A DNA stretch of 64,000 nt from Xylaria sp. FL1777 (taxonomy: Eukaryota; Ascomycota; Sordariomycetes; Xylariales; Xylariaceae), in the NCBI GenBank assembly GCA_022578965.1, contig MU400684.1:24010-88009 (forward strand), given 5' to 3'. The notes under the pieces were generated by a model. The model saw nothing but the letters and a program-made list of their open reading frames with translations. It was not told where the DNA came from and searched no databases. Positions 12,732 to 24,533 of this stretch are shown piece after piece. The stretch's first letter is position 1. Every line of letters starts with the position of its first letter. Made by a program: the position numbers and the translations under genes.

Positions 12732-13247
12732 TATAACAAACCTATTATATATTAATATAACAGGTTTACTTTTAAGGTTTTAATTTATAAGTAATAATAG
12801 GATTTTTAATAGTAGTTTATTAAGAAGGTTTTTAAAGTACTTTTATTACTATGCATTAATAAAAGTTTTAAAAAATTAAAAGTAATAAATATATTAATGC
12901 TTAGCAATTATAAGAAATTAATAGCTAAAGAACTAAAACTAAGTAAATAATTAAATATAAGAAATATATAATTATATAAACAAAAGAAATAGTAGTAATA
13001 ATTTATAAACATTGCTTTCTTTAATGAACTTAACGCTATATTGTTTTAAGTTTAAGGCTTAATAAACTTAACGCTTAAGTTTGTTAAGTTTAAAGCTTAA
13101 TAAACTTAACGCTTAAGTTTATTAAGTTTATGCATTAAACCCTTATAGTGGTTTAAATACATATCTTTTCAACGAATAAAACTCCTTTTACGCATGCTTT
13201 CTTTACACCTGGCCTTCTAACTAGCCTAGTTAGCCCATTTCGTAACA
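12732..13247 (-). repeat. LTR of element 1 (5' LTR in element sense)
   Basis: This 516-bp LTR matches 5516-6031 directly. Here the last 110 bases (13140-13247) keep intact-looking GC, for example acacctggcc and tagccc, where the other LTR has T and A. The first 150 bases are more mutated than in the other LTR. It begins tataac where the partner has tgtaac, so the terminal TG has become TA. The 38-bp duplication is at 13055-13130. Confidence 0.85.
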
Positions 13248-13252
13248 TTTTT

Positions 13253-15823
13253 CTGCTTATGTTTTTATTTAAAAAATAACAAACCATAATTTATTTACGT
13301 AGCAACTTTAAATTTGTTTAAAGTTATACTTAATTAATTAATTATTATATTCTATACATAGTTATATTTTTTTTGTATTTTTCTAACGCCTGGTTTTTGT
13401 TGTATTATATACTATAGATTTTTTAACCGAAATATTGTTTTTTTTATTATTGTTTTTTCTGCAATTATTTCGCCTGCTTATATAGTTTACTATATTAGCA
13501 TTTATATTACTTTTTATATTTAAATTAACTAATCTTTTTAATACTACTTTTATTGCTTTTAACTTTAAAAATAATTTTAATTATAAAAGCAATAATTCAA
13601 ACAAAAAATCTAATTTTATATGCTAGCAATAAGTTGCAATAAATACACAAAAGTACTAGTATTACAATTATAATTAAAGCTACAATTTTTGTTAGTTTTT
13701 AAAAAAATAGCTTTTATTATAAACTATAACTAATAACTAATTAAAGCTATAAATACGCAAAATAATTAACGTATTAAAAAACCCTAAAGTTTAATAGCGT
13801 TTTTAAAAAGCTAATATTTAAATAAAACTTAAAAAAAACAATGCAAGTTATAATATTGCTAACATTTTTGCATTTTAAAACAAGCTTTTTATTTTATTTA
13901 AATAACTAGCTTTTATTAAATTTAATTTTAAAGTATTTAAAGCTTTTAATAAAAGGCCTTATTAAATTAAAAATGTTTGTAATATGTAATAAATTAAAAA
14001 GTTACTTTGTTTTTTTTAGTTTTAAATTTAAAACGCATTTTTATGTTTTGCTGCTTTTTTTTTAGGTATTTTTATAAATTAGCAAACTAAGCATAAATTT
14101 TATAACGCAACTAAAGCTAATACGCTGTTTTTTTATATTACTAAAGCATATATAACTATAGCTTTATTATTAAATATATATATACTTTTAATAAATAATT
14201 TTTTATAGTAATTTATTAGCATTTATTTTTATAGTAATAAAATATAAACTTAAGTAATTAATATTTTTGCTTAATTTAAAATATATATTAGCTATAGGTT
14301 TGTTTTAAAACAGCTAAATAAAATAACTAAATAAAATTACATATATAGCAGCTAATTAACTAATGTTTTAATACTTAAATTAATAAATATATAGCTTAAC
14401 TTAAAGCATATTACTTATAACTTAAATACTATATTTATATATAATAATTTTAACTTTAAAAACAATGTTTAAAATCTTAGTATAAGTTATAAAAATATTA
14501 TATAAAATTTAATTAATTGTTTTATAGTTGCTAGTTTAAACATATTTAGCTTATTTATATAGTTATAATAATATACTACTACTTTTTTTAAAAAAAAATA
14601 GCTTTTTTTTTATTTAACGCTAATTTTAGCTTATATAAATAAAACAACTAATTACTTATTAGTTTATGCTGTTTGTTTTTTATTTAAATTATTACATTTA
14701 AAAAAGTTTGCTTTATTTTTAAACATTATATAACCATAAAATAATATTAGCTATATTTTGCAAACTTTTATTATTTACAAAAACAAAAAGAAAATATTTA
14801 AAATATATTAAATTTACAATATTTTATTTTGTACTATTTTAAATTATTAAAACTATAATAAACAACTTATAATAGTACATAAAAATTAAAAAACTACATT
14901 TTTTATTCGAGCTATAACAACTGCTTAAATAAAAGCAAGCAATATATATAACCATAAATAATAAATGCTTTTTATATTAGCCTTTTTTTATATTGCGCTA
15001 AATTTTATTTAACTAATTTTTTGGATTTTTTAGAATTTTTTTATAAAACATAACGTGCAATTTTTTAGCTGCAAATAATATATTAAAAAAAATAAAGTTT
15101 AATACTATTAAGCCTTACTATTACTATATAATAAGTTTTATGCTTATATTTTAGCATTCTTAATTTATAACTTAGTTAAATTTAGTATACTATTTTTTAA
15201 TAAAGTTTAATTAAATTATATTTAAACAGCATTAAAAAGCATAAATTTTATATTACTTAAGCAAAAAATTGCAGCTTTATAGTTTTAATAGTTAAAATAT
15301 ACAAATTAAACAAAAAAATATACTTAAAACAAAAGCAAATTAATTAATATTAAGTTTTAAAACTATTATTAATATATAAGTATTATAAAATATTTATTTA
15401 TAATAACTATAATAGTTTAGTTTAGTAATTATAAAGTGCTACATTAAATTATTTTTGATTTTTTTATTTTTTTTTTATAAAGAAAAGTTTAGTAATTATA
15501 AACTAAAAATATTATATTTTGCTTAATTATTTTATTTTAATGTTATAAAACTAGAACTTATAACAGAAATACTATAATTAAGCTTTATTTAGTATACTAT
15601 AACTAAAAGCAAATAAAAAACTATTAACTTAGCTTTAAAACATATTAATAATACTTTTATAATTAATATAAAAAATAATAAAAACTTTATATAAAATGTT
15701 TTTATTATATTTAATTAATTAGTTATTATAAGCTTTTATACTGCTTTAATTTATAGTAATATAAAATAGTTCTTTTAAACATATTAAAATAAGCAACATA
15801 GTTTTTTTTTTACTAACTAAAAT
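13253..15823 (+). other. Left palindrome arm, outer segment; no gene recognised
   Basis: This 2571-bp segment is inverted relative to 30945-33514. No family was recognised. In the opposite orientation (right arm, plus strand, about 32280-32800) one frame reads fairly protein-like with scattered TAA/TAG stops, including FKFKTKKNKVTFRSIAYYKHF. A second decayed gene per arm is therefore possible but unproven. Bases 13380-13480 are less decayed. Confidence 0.5.
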
Positions 15824-16030
15824 TAATATAGACTAGAAGGAGGACTTTATATTTATAGGGTTTAGCTATAGTAGTATTTTTACTTGTGGCTATAGTAGCT
15901 TAGCTAAATAGCTATGTAGGGCTTATGTTTAAGGTAATTACGTAGCAATTGCTTGCAAAGCTTTCTTTTTTTTAATTTGCATTATATTTTCTATGCTTAA
16001 TTGCTTTACTACTTATAGTAGACCTTACTA
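15824..16030 (+). repeat. 5' LTR of element 2 (207 bp)
   Basis: Direct repeat of 24322-24528, equal in length. Ends now read ta…ta; TG…CA is the usual family form. It is less decayed than the arm sequence around it but more decayed than its partner in the second half. Confidence 0.88.
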
Positions 16031-17220
16031 AATAGTAAAATAAGCCTTGTAATTAATACTTTATACTTTAGTTTCTTTTTTTTGCTAGCAGGTTATGTAC
16101 GCAAAATATAGTATAGCTTTTTTACTTACATAGTTTACTGTTATTTTGTTTAGATTAGTTTTTGTAACATTTAGACTTTCTTTAATAAAACTACGTAAAA
16201 TAAATAAAGTTTAGCTCTTAGATTACGTAAACCTTGTTATTTATTCTCTTTAGATTAGTTCTTATAACATTTAAAGCGCTTTTAGTACTTACTTTAACTT
16301 TTGTTAAAGTTAATTCGCTAAAATTTATACTACTTGCAGTTAATCTGCAAAGATTTATACTGCTTGCAAGCGTTAATTATTAATTATTTACTAGCTAAGT
16401 ACTTTATATACTTTATACTTGCTAAATAGCTATGCTGCTTAAACATTACTACATTTAACTTTATATTAACGTTTATAGTTATATAATTTTTAGTTTTTAA
16501 AACATTAGTTTATACTACACTTAGCTATTTTTCGTTTGCATTAGGTTTTTTAATATGTGCAATACTTAATATATTTTACCTAATTTTATTATATTTGCGT
16601 TATATTTAATTATACCCTTAATTTTAAATTACTTGCTTTATAAAGTTATATAATAATTTAGTAAAGCAGCTAATAAGCAAGTAGCATTAACTTAATTAGG
16701 TATAAACCTGGTTAAACTTAAAGAAATTTTCCAAGTTTTATAAACACGCTAATTTGTACTTACTTATACACTTGTATATTTTAACGCATTAAATCTTAGC
16801 ACTACTTTATATACTTACATTTTATACGTTATGTTATTTTTTAGCTTGTATTATTTACTGCTATTAGCTTTAATAGTAAGCTAAAACAGTAAACAAAACG
16901 ATTTATTAAGCGAATATTCTAATAATTTACTTTTAGATTTACAAATAAGTACTTTGTTAAACTACAAAAGTTTTAAAACTAAGTTTATTGTTAAAAATTT
17001 AACACTAAAACTTGCTAAAATAAGCAAAAAACTAGTTAACTTATTAAATTAGCTGCTTAAACCTTTTAAAATAAATAAAAAACTAGCTAACTTATTAGAT
17101 TAACTGCTAATGTTGCATATACTTTATAGTTCGCAACTATTGCGTTTTATGCTTACTTTTAAACTAGTTTGTCTTAAAAAAGGAACTTAGGACTTATAAA
17201 CTATAAGTGCTTTTCTGCTA
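16031..17220. other. Element 2 leader between 5' LTR and gag
   Basis: About 1.2 kb with comparatively retained G/C up to about 16300. A duplicated aaaatttatactgcttgcagttaat-like unit (about 16318-16370) and a tttagattagtt(c/t) unit (16151, 16251) are visible. No primer-binding site could be assigned. The gag frame becomes readable at about 17220, and its true start may lie somewhat upstream. Confidence 0.45.
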
Positions 17221-19300
17221 AAAAAAATAACTATAGCTAATATTAATACTAATGCCTTTTTTTCTAATTAAAAAAAAGGTTTATTGTTAATCTTAAAGCA
17301 AATAAGCAATAATAAAAAGATATAGTAATACTTAATAAATAAGTTAGCTAATTAAAATTAAAGAATAGCTTAAATTGTTTAAAACTAAAAGAAGCTAAAC
17401 AAAAATGTTTATTATAAGCTAAATCTTTTAAAAACTAGTGAAATATTTACTAAAGATCTAAATACCTTAAGTAAACAAGTTAATTATTTCTAAGGAATAA
17501 TAAACTAAGTTATTAAAAGTAATAATTAAATAGAAAATATGCTAAAAGAACTTTTAAACTGCATACTTTATATTTGCAATAGTTTAGCACTATTTTTATT
17601 AAAAACACTAGTATTACGTTAGCTAGTATTAAAACAACTAGTTTTATTTTAGCTATTTTTGCTGTTACTTTATATAAATATACTTAGTTTTAAATTATAA
17701 TTGCTTTAAGAAAACAAAGCAGCTTTATTTTTAATGCTTATAATAACTATGCTTGTTAGATTAACAAACAACTTTTATTAAAAACTACTATAAAAGTTAT
17801 TATACTTAACAATTTTTAATCTAGTAAACATTAATTGTTTTCTTGCTTTTTAGTTTAACTTTAATATTAATATAGTACTACGCTTATTAATTAAAACTAC
17901 TTAATTAGCAGCTTTTTTAATAGCACTTTTTGCTTAAATAGTAGCTTTTATGCTTTTTGTACTGTTTATTGCAAGTATTACAGCTAGTGCAACAATAATA
18001 ATTGTGCTACTTATAATAACTAACTTTATTTTTGTTTTTAATATAAAAGCTGCCACTTTTGTACTTATATAACTAACTGTGCATAAAGCAGCACCTAAAA
18101 ACAATAGTTTTAACTAGAATAAACTGTTTAAGTTTTTTATTACGTATTAATAATTTAAAAAAGCAAAAGGTTATGCTTTTAATAATTGTAAAAAAAAAGC
18201 TAAAAGACATATAAATATAAATGTTAACTTAAATCCAGATAATTCTTTAAATAATAACAATAGTAATAATAAAGGCAATAAATAACCTTTTTGCAAAAAC
18301 GGAGTTAATTTGCCTAGTTAAAGCAATTATACTAACTAAAGTGCTACCTTTAAAAAAAGATTAAACAGATTTACTATTAACAGATTAAATAAGCTAAAAC
18401 GTTTTAATATTAGCTATTTTAATTCTAATTAAAATGATTTTAAGAATGTTAGCATAGTTATAAATAGTAATAAATTAATTTTTACTAACATTTATTGCTT
18501 TGTAAATTGTATTTTTTTGTTTTTTAAGGACTTAAGCATTTATAACTTTAATAAAGAACAAATATTAAAAATGTTTTAAACTTTGTTAAAAAAAACTACA
18601 GTAATGTAATAAAATAATAAGTTAATATTAGCTATACGTATAAGCTATTGTACTAAAGAATTAAACAAAATATTTAACGAATTTACGATTTAATTTGTAA
18701 TGCTTGCTTTTAAAGCAACTTAATAATTTAATAGCACTAAGCTTACTTTAGAAAACATAGCTTAAAAGAACATAGCAATAATAACCTTTATTTAAAAGAA
18801 GCTGCAATACGTTAAAGCAATAAAAACTTTAACTAAAAACAATAATAATTAGCAAAGCATAATAGTTTTTATTTAAACTTATATAAATATAAACATTAAG
18901 CAATACTTTTATGCTTTTAAAAAGAAAAAATCTTTAGCCGAATATATAACTAAGGTTATTAAAGCAAAGCTAATTTTTATTATAGCAGCAAAAGAAATGT
19001 TCTTTTATATACGCAAAAAAAAGAAGCAATATATATAATATCGATTGCTTTCGCTTAAAGGTCATAATTGCAAGTTCTATAAGAACAAGTATAAGTATAA
19101 ATTAAAGAATAAAAATAAGTTTAGCAAAAATAGTAAAAATAACAACAACGAGCTTTTATAAAAAAAAAAAAAACACAAACGCAAATATAGTTGCAAGTAT
19201 TATTAAAATAAATATAATAAGCATAAAAAGAATTGCAACTAAGCTTATTTTATAAACTTTAATTTTAAGTTTACTTTTTTTAAGTTTAAGGATTTAACCT
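17221..19300 (+). pseudogene. Gag remnant of element 2
   Basis: Frame 1 is protein-like from about 17221. It includes an Asn-rich linker at 18232-18290 (NPDNSLNNNNSNNKGNK) and a capsid-like helical part from 18658 (KELNKIFNEFTI…) to about 18990 (SLAEYITKVIKAK). A basic tail follows, with KGHNCKFYKNK at about 19057. Stops are TAA/TAG. The Gag role is inferred from position before the protease and from the capsid-like and basic segments; no diagnostic family motif other than the basic tail is complete. Confidence 0.65.
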
Positions 19301-19338
19301 TTTTTTCTTTAGAAAGCTTAAATAGCATAGCTTTTATA

Positions 19339-20110
19339 GTAATAAACTATAGTAATACATGCAAATACTATAAAAAGACTTTTAACTTATTACGTAATAA
19401 AAACTAATATGCTTATAAATATATTAATTGTTTATACAAACAAATTATATTTTAGTTGCTTGCTAATTTAATAATGCGTATATATAAGCATTGTTGCATT
19501 TTGTTTAATTTTTATAATTAGTTGTTTTGCTACTTAAAAACTTGCAGTACAAACAAATTATAAGCAGACTTAGCTTTATGTTAGCTAAAAATAAGCGTTT
19601 TTACAGAAATTAAAAGCGCTAAATTTAAAGCTAAGCTAATTATACTTTATATATGCTAAGTACTTTTAATTATTAACATTTTAAACGATTTATTGGAATG
19701 TTTTAGCGTTAAATACTTATATTTTAAAGTAAATGCATATATTAAACCTAATAATAAAAAAGTTTAAGTATGCTTAAACATAAATGTATTATAAAGCATT
19801 ATTACATGTAAGCTTTTTAATACTTGCAAACATATAATTAAACATTAAAAAGGTTAATAAGCAGAAAAAATTAAAAGCATTAATAAAAGCTGCTTTTATT
19901 GCATATTAAAAGCTAAGTTCAAACTTTATTTATTAAAACATAATAATTATGGATTTTTTAAGCTTCTGCAAATTAAAAAAAAAGCTTAAGTAGTTAAAAA
20001 AAACATAACACTTTGTTTTTTGCTAAGCATTAAGTATCTAGATCTACAAAGTGCAATTATTAATTATAAAAAAGCAAAAGTAATTATAGCTAACATAAAT
20101 AACTTTAAAA
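19339..20110 (+). pseudogene. C2H2-like finger and aspartic protease remnant of element 2
   Basis: At 19351 frame 1 reads SNTCKYYKKTFNLLRNKN and continues to a Cys about 25 codons on. This resembles the single C2H2 finger found between Gag and protease in some fungal gypsy elements, with the second Cys now Tyr. At 19768 the frame reads VCLNINVL-stop-SII, matching the protease active-site block V-C-(L/I)-D-T-(G/S)-A-S-R-S-I-I, with the catalytic Asp codon mutated to Asn. The flanking AYIKPNNKKV fits the strand before it. Confidence 0.7.
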
Positions 20111-20899
20111 TTTTATTTTAGGTATATTTATGCGTGCACTTATATATATAAAGAGTTATTTTAGCTTGCAAGATATCTTTTAAGCCTAGTGCTATAGTAT
20201 AAGCTTTAGCTATATATAAACTTTTGCTTACTAATTATAACTTTATGTTTAAGCTATTTTATAAAAATAGTATAGCTGCACTTATTAAGTCTACTATTTT
20301 TAAAAGTGTAGTTTTAGCTAATCTTTTGCTTTAAATTAAAACTATACTTAAAAGTACTTATGTTAGCATTATTTAAAAGCAGTTCTTTAGTAGCAAAGCT
20401 AAAAAAAGATCTTAAAAAGCATATTTAAAAACAATTATACTAGCTGCAAGCATTATAGCTATAAGTACTTTATTTAGCATAACACCTAAAAATACTAGCG
20501 CTAGAACTATTAATGCTACTAGTACTAGCTTAAATATTACTAACAAAAGCATTTATATCTTTAATAACTTTAAGTTTTTTAATACGTTTTATATAAACAA
20601 GTTAATTAACTTAACTTTTATGCTTAAACAAATTGCTATTAATGCATATATTCTTAGTTATAACTTTAACCTTTATATTAACATAACTAATATTATTAAT
20701 GTAATAAATATGCTTAAACAAGCTAATATTTTAACTACTAGCTTAGTTACTAACGCAATATATAGCATAATTAAAAAATTAGCTAATTAGCTACTAAAAA
20801 AAATAAATAATACAATAGACCTAAACGCGCTAAAACTTAAGATTTGCAAAATTATTTCTACTTTAGGAATTAAAAAACCTAATAAAAAAAACAAGGTTA

Positions 20900-22450
20900 T
20901 ATTGCTAGCTAGTTATTTTATTTATATTAGCAAAAATATAACAGCAAAGAAAATCCTGCAACTAATTAATAAAATTCCTAAAATCTAGCAAAACTAAAGT
21001 ATTATTAACATTCTTAAAGATAAACTTATAAAAATACCCTTAGTAAACAATTAACAGAAAACTAAATTAAACAATTAACCTTATTTTTTAAGCATTTGTA
21101 ACAAAAAAGCTATTAATTTTGTTTTTAATTAGCTTTACGCACAAGATTAAATAAAATAAATTAATAAATCTACTTTATTTGCGTATTTTACTTTTATAGT
21201 TTAAACATAGAAAAAAGGAGAACTGTATTTATAACTAGTAATTAACTTGCGAACTTTAAACAAAGTAGCTATTTTAAATAATTATTTTTTGCTTTTTTAA
21301 TTTAAGGTTATCTTGTTAATTAAAAAAAAGAAATATATAACTTGTATAAACGCAACTTTTTTTTTTTATTAATTTAGAGTACATTTTAATTATTGTAATA
21401 AATTTACTATTGTTAGCCTAAAAAGTTTTAAACGGTTTACAGTTATACTTATAAGATTTTGCAATATATTTACGTATATATAACAGTTTATAGATTGCTT
21501 ACTTAAAAAGTTTAAGCACTTTTGTTGCGCTTTTATTAATAATATTATAATTTACTTTAATACTAAAAAAGAACACTTCTTTTATTTATGTACTATTTTT
21601 AAGCTGTTTTAAAGCAAAAAAATATTTTTTTTGCTAAAAAAGTCTTTTATAGCATACTTTTTTGTTAAGCTTTTAAGCTTTTAAATAAACGCTTTTAATA
21701 TGTTAATTACTAAGCAAAAAGTTAAAACAATATAAAATATTAAGTTTTTTTATTAACTTAAAGCTTTTAAACAATACTTAAGTATTACGGGTTTTTTACG
21801 TTTATTAATTTTGTTTTACGTAAAGATCTCGGAACTATTGCAAAAACGCAAAACTATATTACTTAATAAAGAACGTAAGTCTAGAAGGTTTAAAATAAAT
21901 AACTTTAGTAAGCATTAAGCATATTACTGCTTAACTTTTTTTAAACCTACAAAAACTAAAAAAGCGTTATTTTAGGCTATTTAAAATTTTATTTGTTTGT
22001 ATACTATACTATATTATTACAACCTTAGTAAGTTGTTATATATACAAGTAAATATATCTTTTAAGCAAAGCTTTAATATTATATTATATTACACAAAGGA
22101 TAATTACGTATAACAACTAAGTACTTTTATTTTTAGTGCATAAATGCTTTCTATTATATATTTAAGCTAATATATTTTAATTCCTGAGTTATAGTATAGT
22201 TTTTTTAAAATAAAAGTAAATTATGTTATATAGGCATACAAACGTTTGCACATAATAATTAAAGCGTTAAAGAACTTTATAGTTGTTTTTATTAACTATT
22301 TTGCTACTAAAAGCATTATTAACTAAATTAATCTAAACATTGCGTTTATAAATTGCGCTAACAAGCGCTTTATTAATACTTTAATTTACTTTTTTTAATA
22401 TAGTTTATAAGTATATTACTTGCTTAGCTATGTTAACTATATACTAAATG
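20900..22450 (+). pseudogene. Reverse transcriptase and RNase H remnant of element 2
   Basis: Frame 1 shows KGELYL…LRTLNK (about 21214-21265), NATFFFYYFRVHF with the first catalytic Asp changed to Asn (AAC at 21349), and RFCNIFTYI (21454). The active-site block CAFINNIIIYFNTKKEH follows, where the YVDD-type pair is now INN (21532-21543). Then come the RT thumb with the PSV-LL type strand, YLSITGFLR (near 21773), and an RNase H region to about 22450. The motif order and spacing match fungal chromoviral pol. The region 20110-20900, between protease and RT, is readable in frame but without clear motifs. Confidence 0.85.
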
Positions 22451-22599
22451 CACTAAGTTGTTTTAAAAACATTAAAGACTTACTTAATGCAAAAAGCAAT
22501 ATATAAAAAACTAATAAAAATTTTATGCTTAATAATATTTAGTTAATATTAATAAAAGCTATTATAAGTAATAAAGTAAAATTAAAAATTATTGCTAAT

Positions 22600-23900
22600 T
22601 ATAATAAAAATTCAAAGTATTATAGAACTTTAAACGTAATACGTATAAATAGCAATAAAAATGCTGCAAATTTTTTGCGTCTGGGCTATTCTTTTGCAAT
22701 TATAGATAAACTGCTTTATAATGTTAATAAAAAAAGCTATTATTGCTTTTGCATTCTTAAAGATTAAATTAGCAAGTTTTTTGCTATAGCTTATAATAAT
22801 AAATACTACTTTAATAAAGAACGTATAATATATAACCTTAAAGGTTTTTTTATTAAAGAAAAAACTTAGAAAGTAAAGACATATTTATAGCATTATAATA
22901 GTTGTAAACTTTGCGCAACAAGTTAAAATAAACCAAATAGCAATTACTAGTTAATTTAACCTAAAGATTTTTAACTTATAAAAACAGTTATAATAAACTT
23001 TATTATAGATCTGCTTAATATATTAGCAATAAAAACTTTATAGCAATTAAATAAGTATATATACTATAATGTACTAATGCTTGTAATATGTGCTATATTT
23101 AAACGTATGTTATTAATTTTAAGTTATAAAATGTACATAATAAAAAATTAAGGTTTTGCTTTTGCTAAAATGCTTTTATTATACAACTAGGGCATATTAA
23201 GTAGCATTATTTTTAATTATAACTATAAGTTTACTTTAGAGTTTTAAGTAAGTTTATAAAAAGAATATAATGCATAGCTTTTAATAACTGCTGCGTATTA
23301 TTTAGAAAGTGATAGCATATTTAAGCGCAAAAATTAAACTGTTAAAATTGCTATTTAGTACTACACCTTTACTTACCTTAATTACAATTAAGTAAATGTT
23401 TTTTTATTTTTGCAATAAAACCTTAATAGTACATACTTAAATCTTATTAAGTTTTTACTACATAAGCAATTGTTTAAATTTAGACTTTCTAGTTCTAATA
23501 ATATACTTATTAGTAACAATAAGTTATATAGCATATTAAAGAACATCTGCTTTTTTTGTGAACATTTATGCAAAGATGCTAAGTTAGCTATAAACTTCGC
23601 TGCTGCAAGAGCTAAATATTATTATAATAATAAGCATAAGCTTATAAAGTTTAATATTAGAAACAAAGTTTATTTAAAGCTGCATAAAGGATATTATCTT
23701 TTTAGTAACTTGTTTAAAAAGTACTTATAGCAATACGTTAAACTATATAAAGTAATAAAACAAATAAGTTAACTAGCTTATTATATTAATTTACTAAAGA
23801 CTTTTAGTATATACTTTATAATTTCTATTGCATACTTTTTATTAAGCTAACAAAATAAAGACTTATTTTATTAAACTATACTTCTATTTAGTTCTATTTA
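22600..23900 (+). pseudogene. Integrase remnant of element 2
   Basis: The HHCC zinc domain is visible with its Cys pair at 22903 and 22912 (SCKLCATS). The core has INFIIDLL near 22990 (first Asp now Asn), IIFNYNYKFT near 23208 (second Asp now Asn) and AAYYLESDSIFK, whose catalytic Glu at 23305 survives. The longest clean part, 23470-23730, encodes the segment DAKLAINFAAARAKYYYNNK followed by VYLKLHKGY, the start of the GPY/F module of chromoviral integrases. A TAG stop follows, and the same frame continues to about 23900. Confidence 0.85.
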
Positions 23901-23940
23901 CAATAAGCAAAACCTTAACAAAAAAAGTAATTCGTTCAAG

Positions 23941-24095
23941 ATCAAAACTATTTTAAAGCATTATATCAATTGAACTAAGTCAAGTTTTAATTATTTAGTT
24001 AAATAAAAAAAATATAGTTATAAGAACAACTAGTAAAGATCGAAGTAATAATTCTGATTAGCTAAAAATTTAGTTAAAAAATATTAGGCTTGTAT
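23941..24095 (+). pseudogene. Chromodomain remnant at the end of Pol, element 2
   Basis: In the same frame as integrase the sequence reads IKTILKHYIN, then NYLVK-stop-KKYSYKNN and a terminal AKNLVKKY. This fits the E-x-I-L, YLVKWKGY, W-x-x-E and L-V-x-x-Y positions of a chromodomain with RIP-type changes (TGG to TAA or TAG, E to K). Two TGA stops occur here, unusual in this window, probably from CGA. Chromodomains of this kind direct integration toward methylated-histone heterochromatin, which fits the setting; targeting is family knowledge, not shown here. Confidence 0.75.
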
Positions 24096-24321
24096 AAAAA
24101 AACAAGCTAAGTTAAAACTAAAAAATAAAAATAAAGCAAAAGCTATAAAGCTTATTATTAGCAAGCAACCGCATAAAAAGCTACAAAAAGTTATGCTTGC
24201 TTAGTTAATTAATTAATAGATAACTTAAATTAATTGTAATCTCTAAAATAAAAATTAATTTATATAAATAGCTAAATTGGCCTTATTAAAGTTAATAACT
24301 TCTTTTTTGTGCCTTAGCACT

Positions 24322-24528
24322 TAATACAAACTAAAAGAAGGACTTTATATTTATAAGGTCTAGCTACAGTAATATTTCCACTTGTAGCTATAGTAGCTTA
24401 GCTAAATAGCTATGTAAGGCTTATGCTTAAAGCAATTGCGTAACAATTGCCTGCAAGGCCCCCCTCTTTCTAATTTATATTATACTTTCTATGCTTAATT
24501 GCTTTACTACCTATAGTAGACCTTACTA
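24322..24528 (+). repeat. 3' LTR of element 2 (207 bp)
   Basis: Direct repeat of 15824-16030. It is one of the least decayed places in the window: it holds aaggcccccctctttc near 24453-24472, where the 5' LTR has aaagctttcttttttt. Confidence 0.88.
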
Positions 24529-24533
24529 AAAAT

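Larger units (their letters stand above)
5516..13247 (-). mobile_element. Degenerate Ty3/gypsy LTR retrotransposon (element 1)
   Basis: This is a 7.7-kb element with two direct 516-bp LTRs (5516-6031 and 12732-13247), LTR ends TG...CA where not mutated, and a 5-bp target duplication ttttt at 5511-5515 and 13248-13252. The uninserted site survives in the right palindrome arm (33515-33519), which confirms both borders. The coding strand is minus: RT/RNase H remnants at 8560-9260 and integrase remnants at 7260-8160 lie in one common frame. RT before integrase is the Ty3/gypsy (Metaviridae) order. Mutations have destroyed every open frame. I could not recognise a primer-binding site, and a chromodomain was not found. 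Confidence 0.85.
15824..24528 (+). mobile_element. Degenerate Ty3/gypsy chromovirus (element 2)
   Basis: This is an 8.7-kb element with 207-bp direct LTRs (15824-16030 and 24322-24528) and target duplication aaaat at 15819-15823 and 24529-24533. The empty site is preserved in the right arm at 30945-30949. One plus-strand frame (codon starts equal to 1 modulo 3) runs from about 17221 to about 24100. It carries, in order, Gag, a C2H2-like finger, aspartic protease, RT, RNase H, integrase with HHCC and DDE motifs, and a C-terminal chromodomain. That order and the chromodomain place it in the fungal chromovirus branch of Metaviridae. Gag and Pol appear to share one frame. Every domain carries stops, and most catalytic Asp codons are now Asn. 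Confidence 0.9.

Noticed and set aside
23388..23573. Minus-strand open frame
   Set aside because: It overlaps the integrase of element 2 on the other strand, which has clear family motifs.
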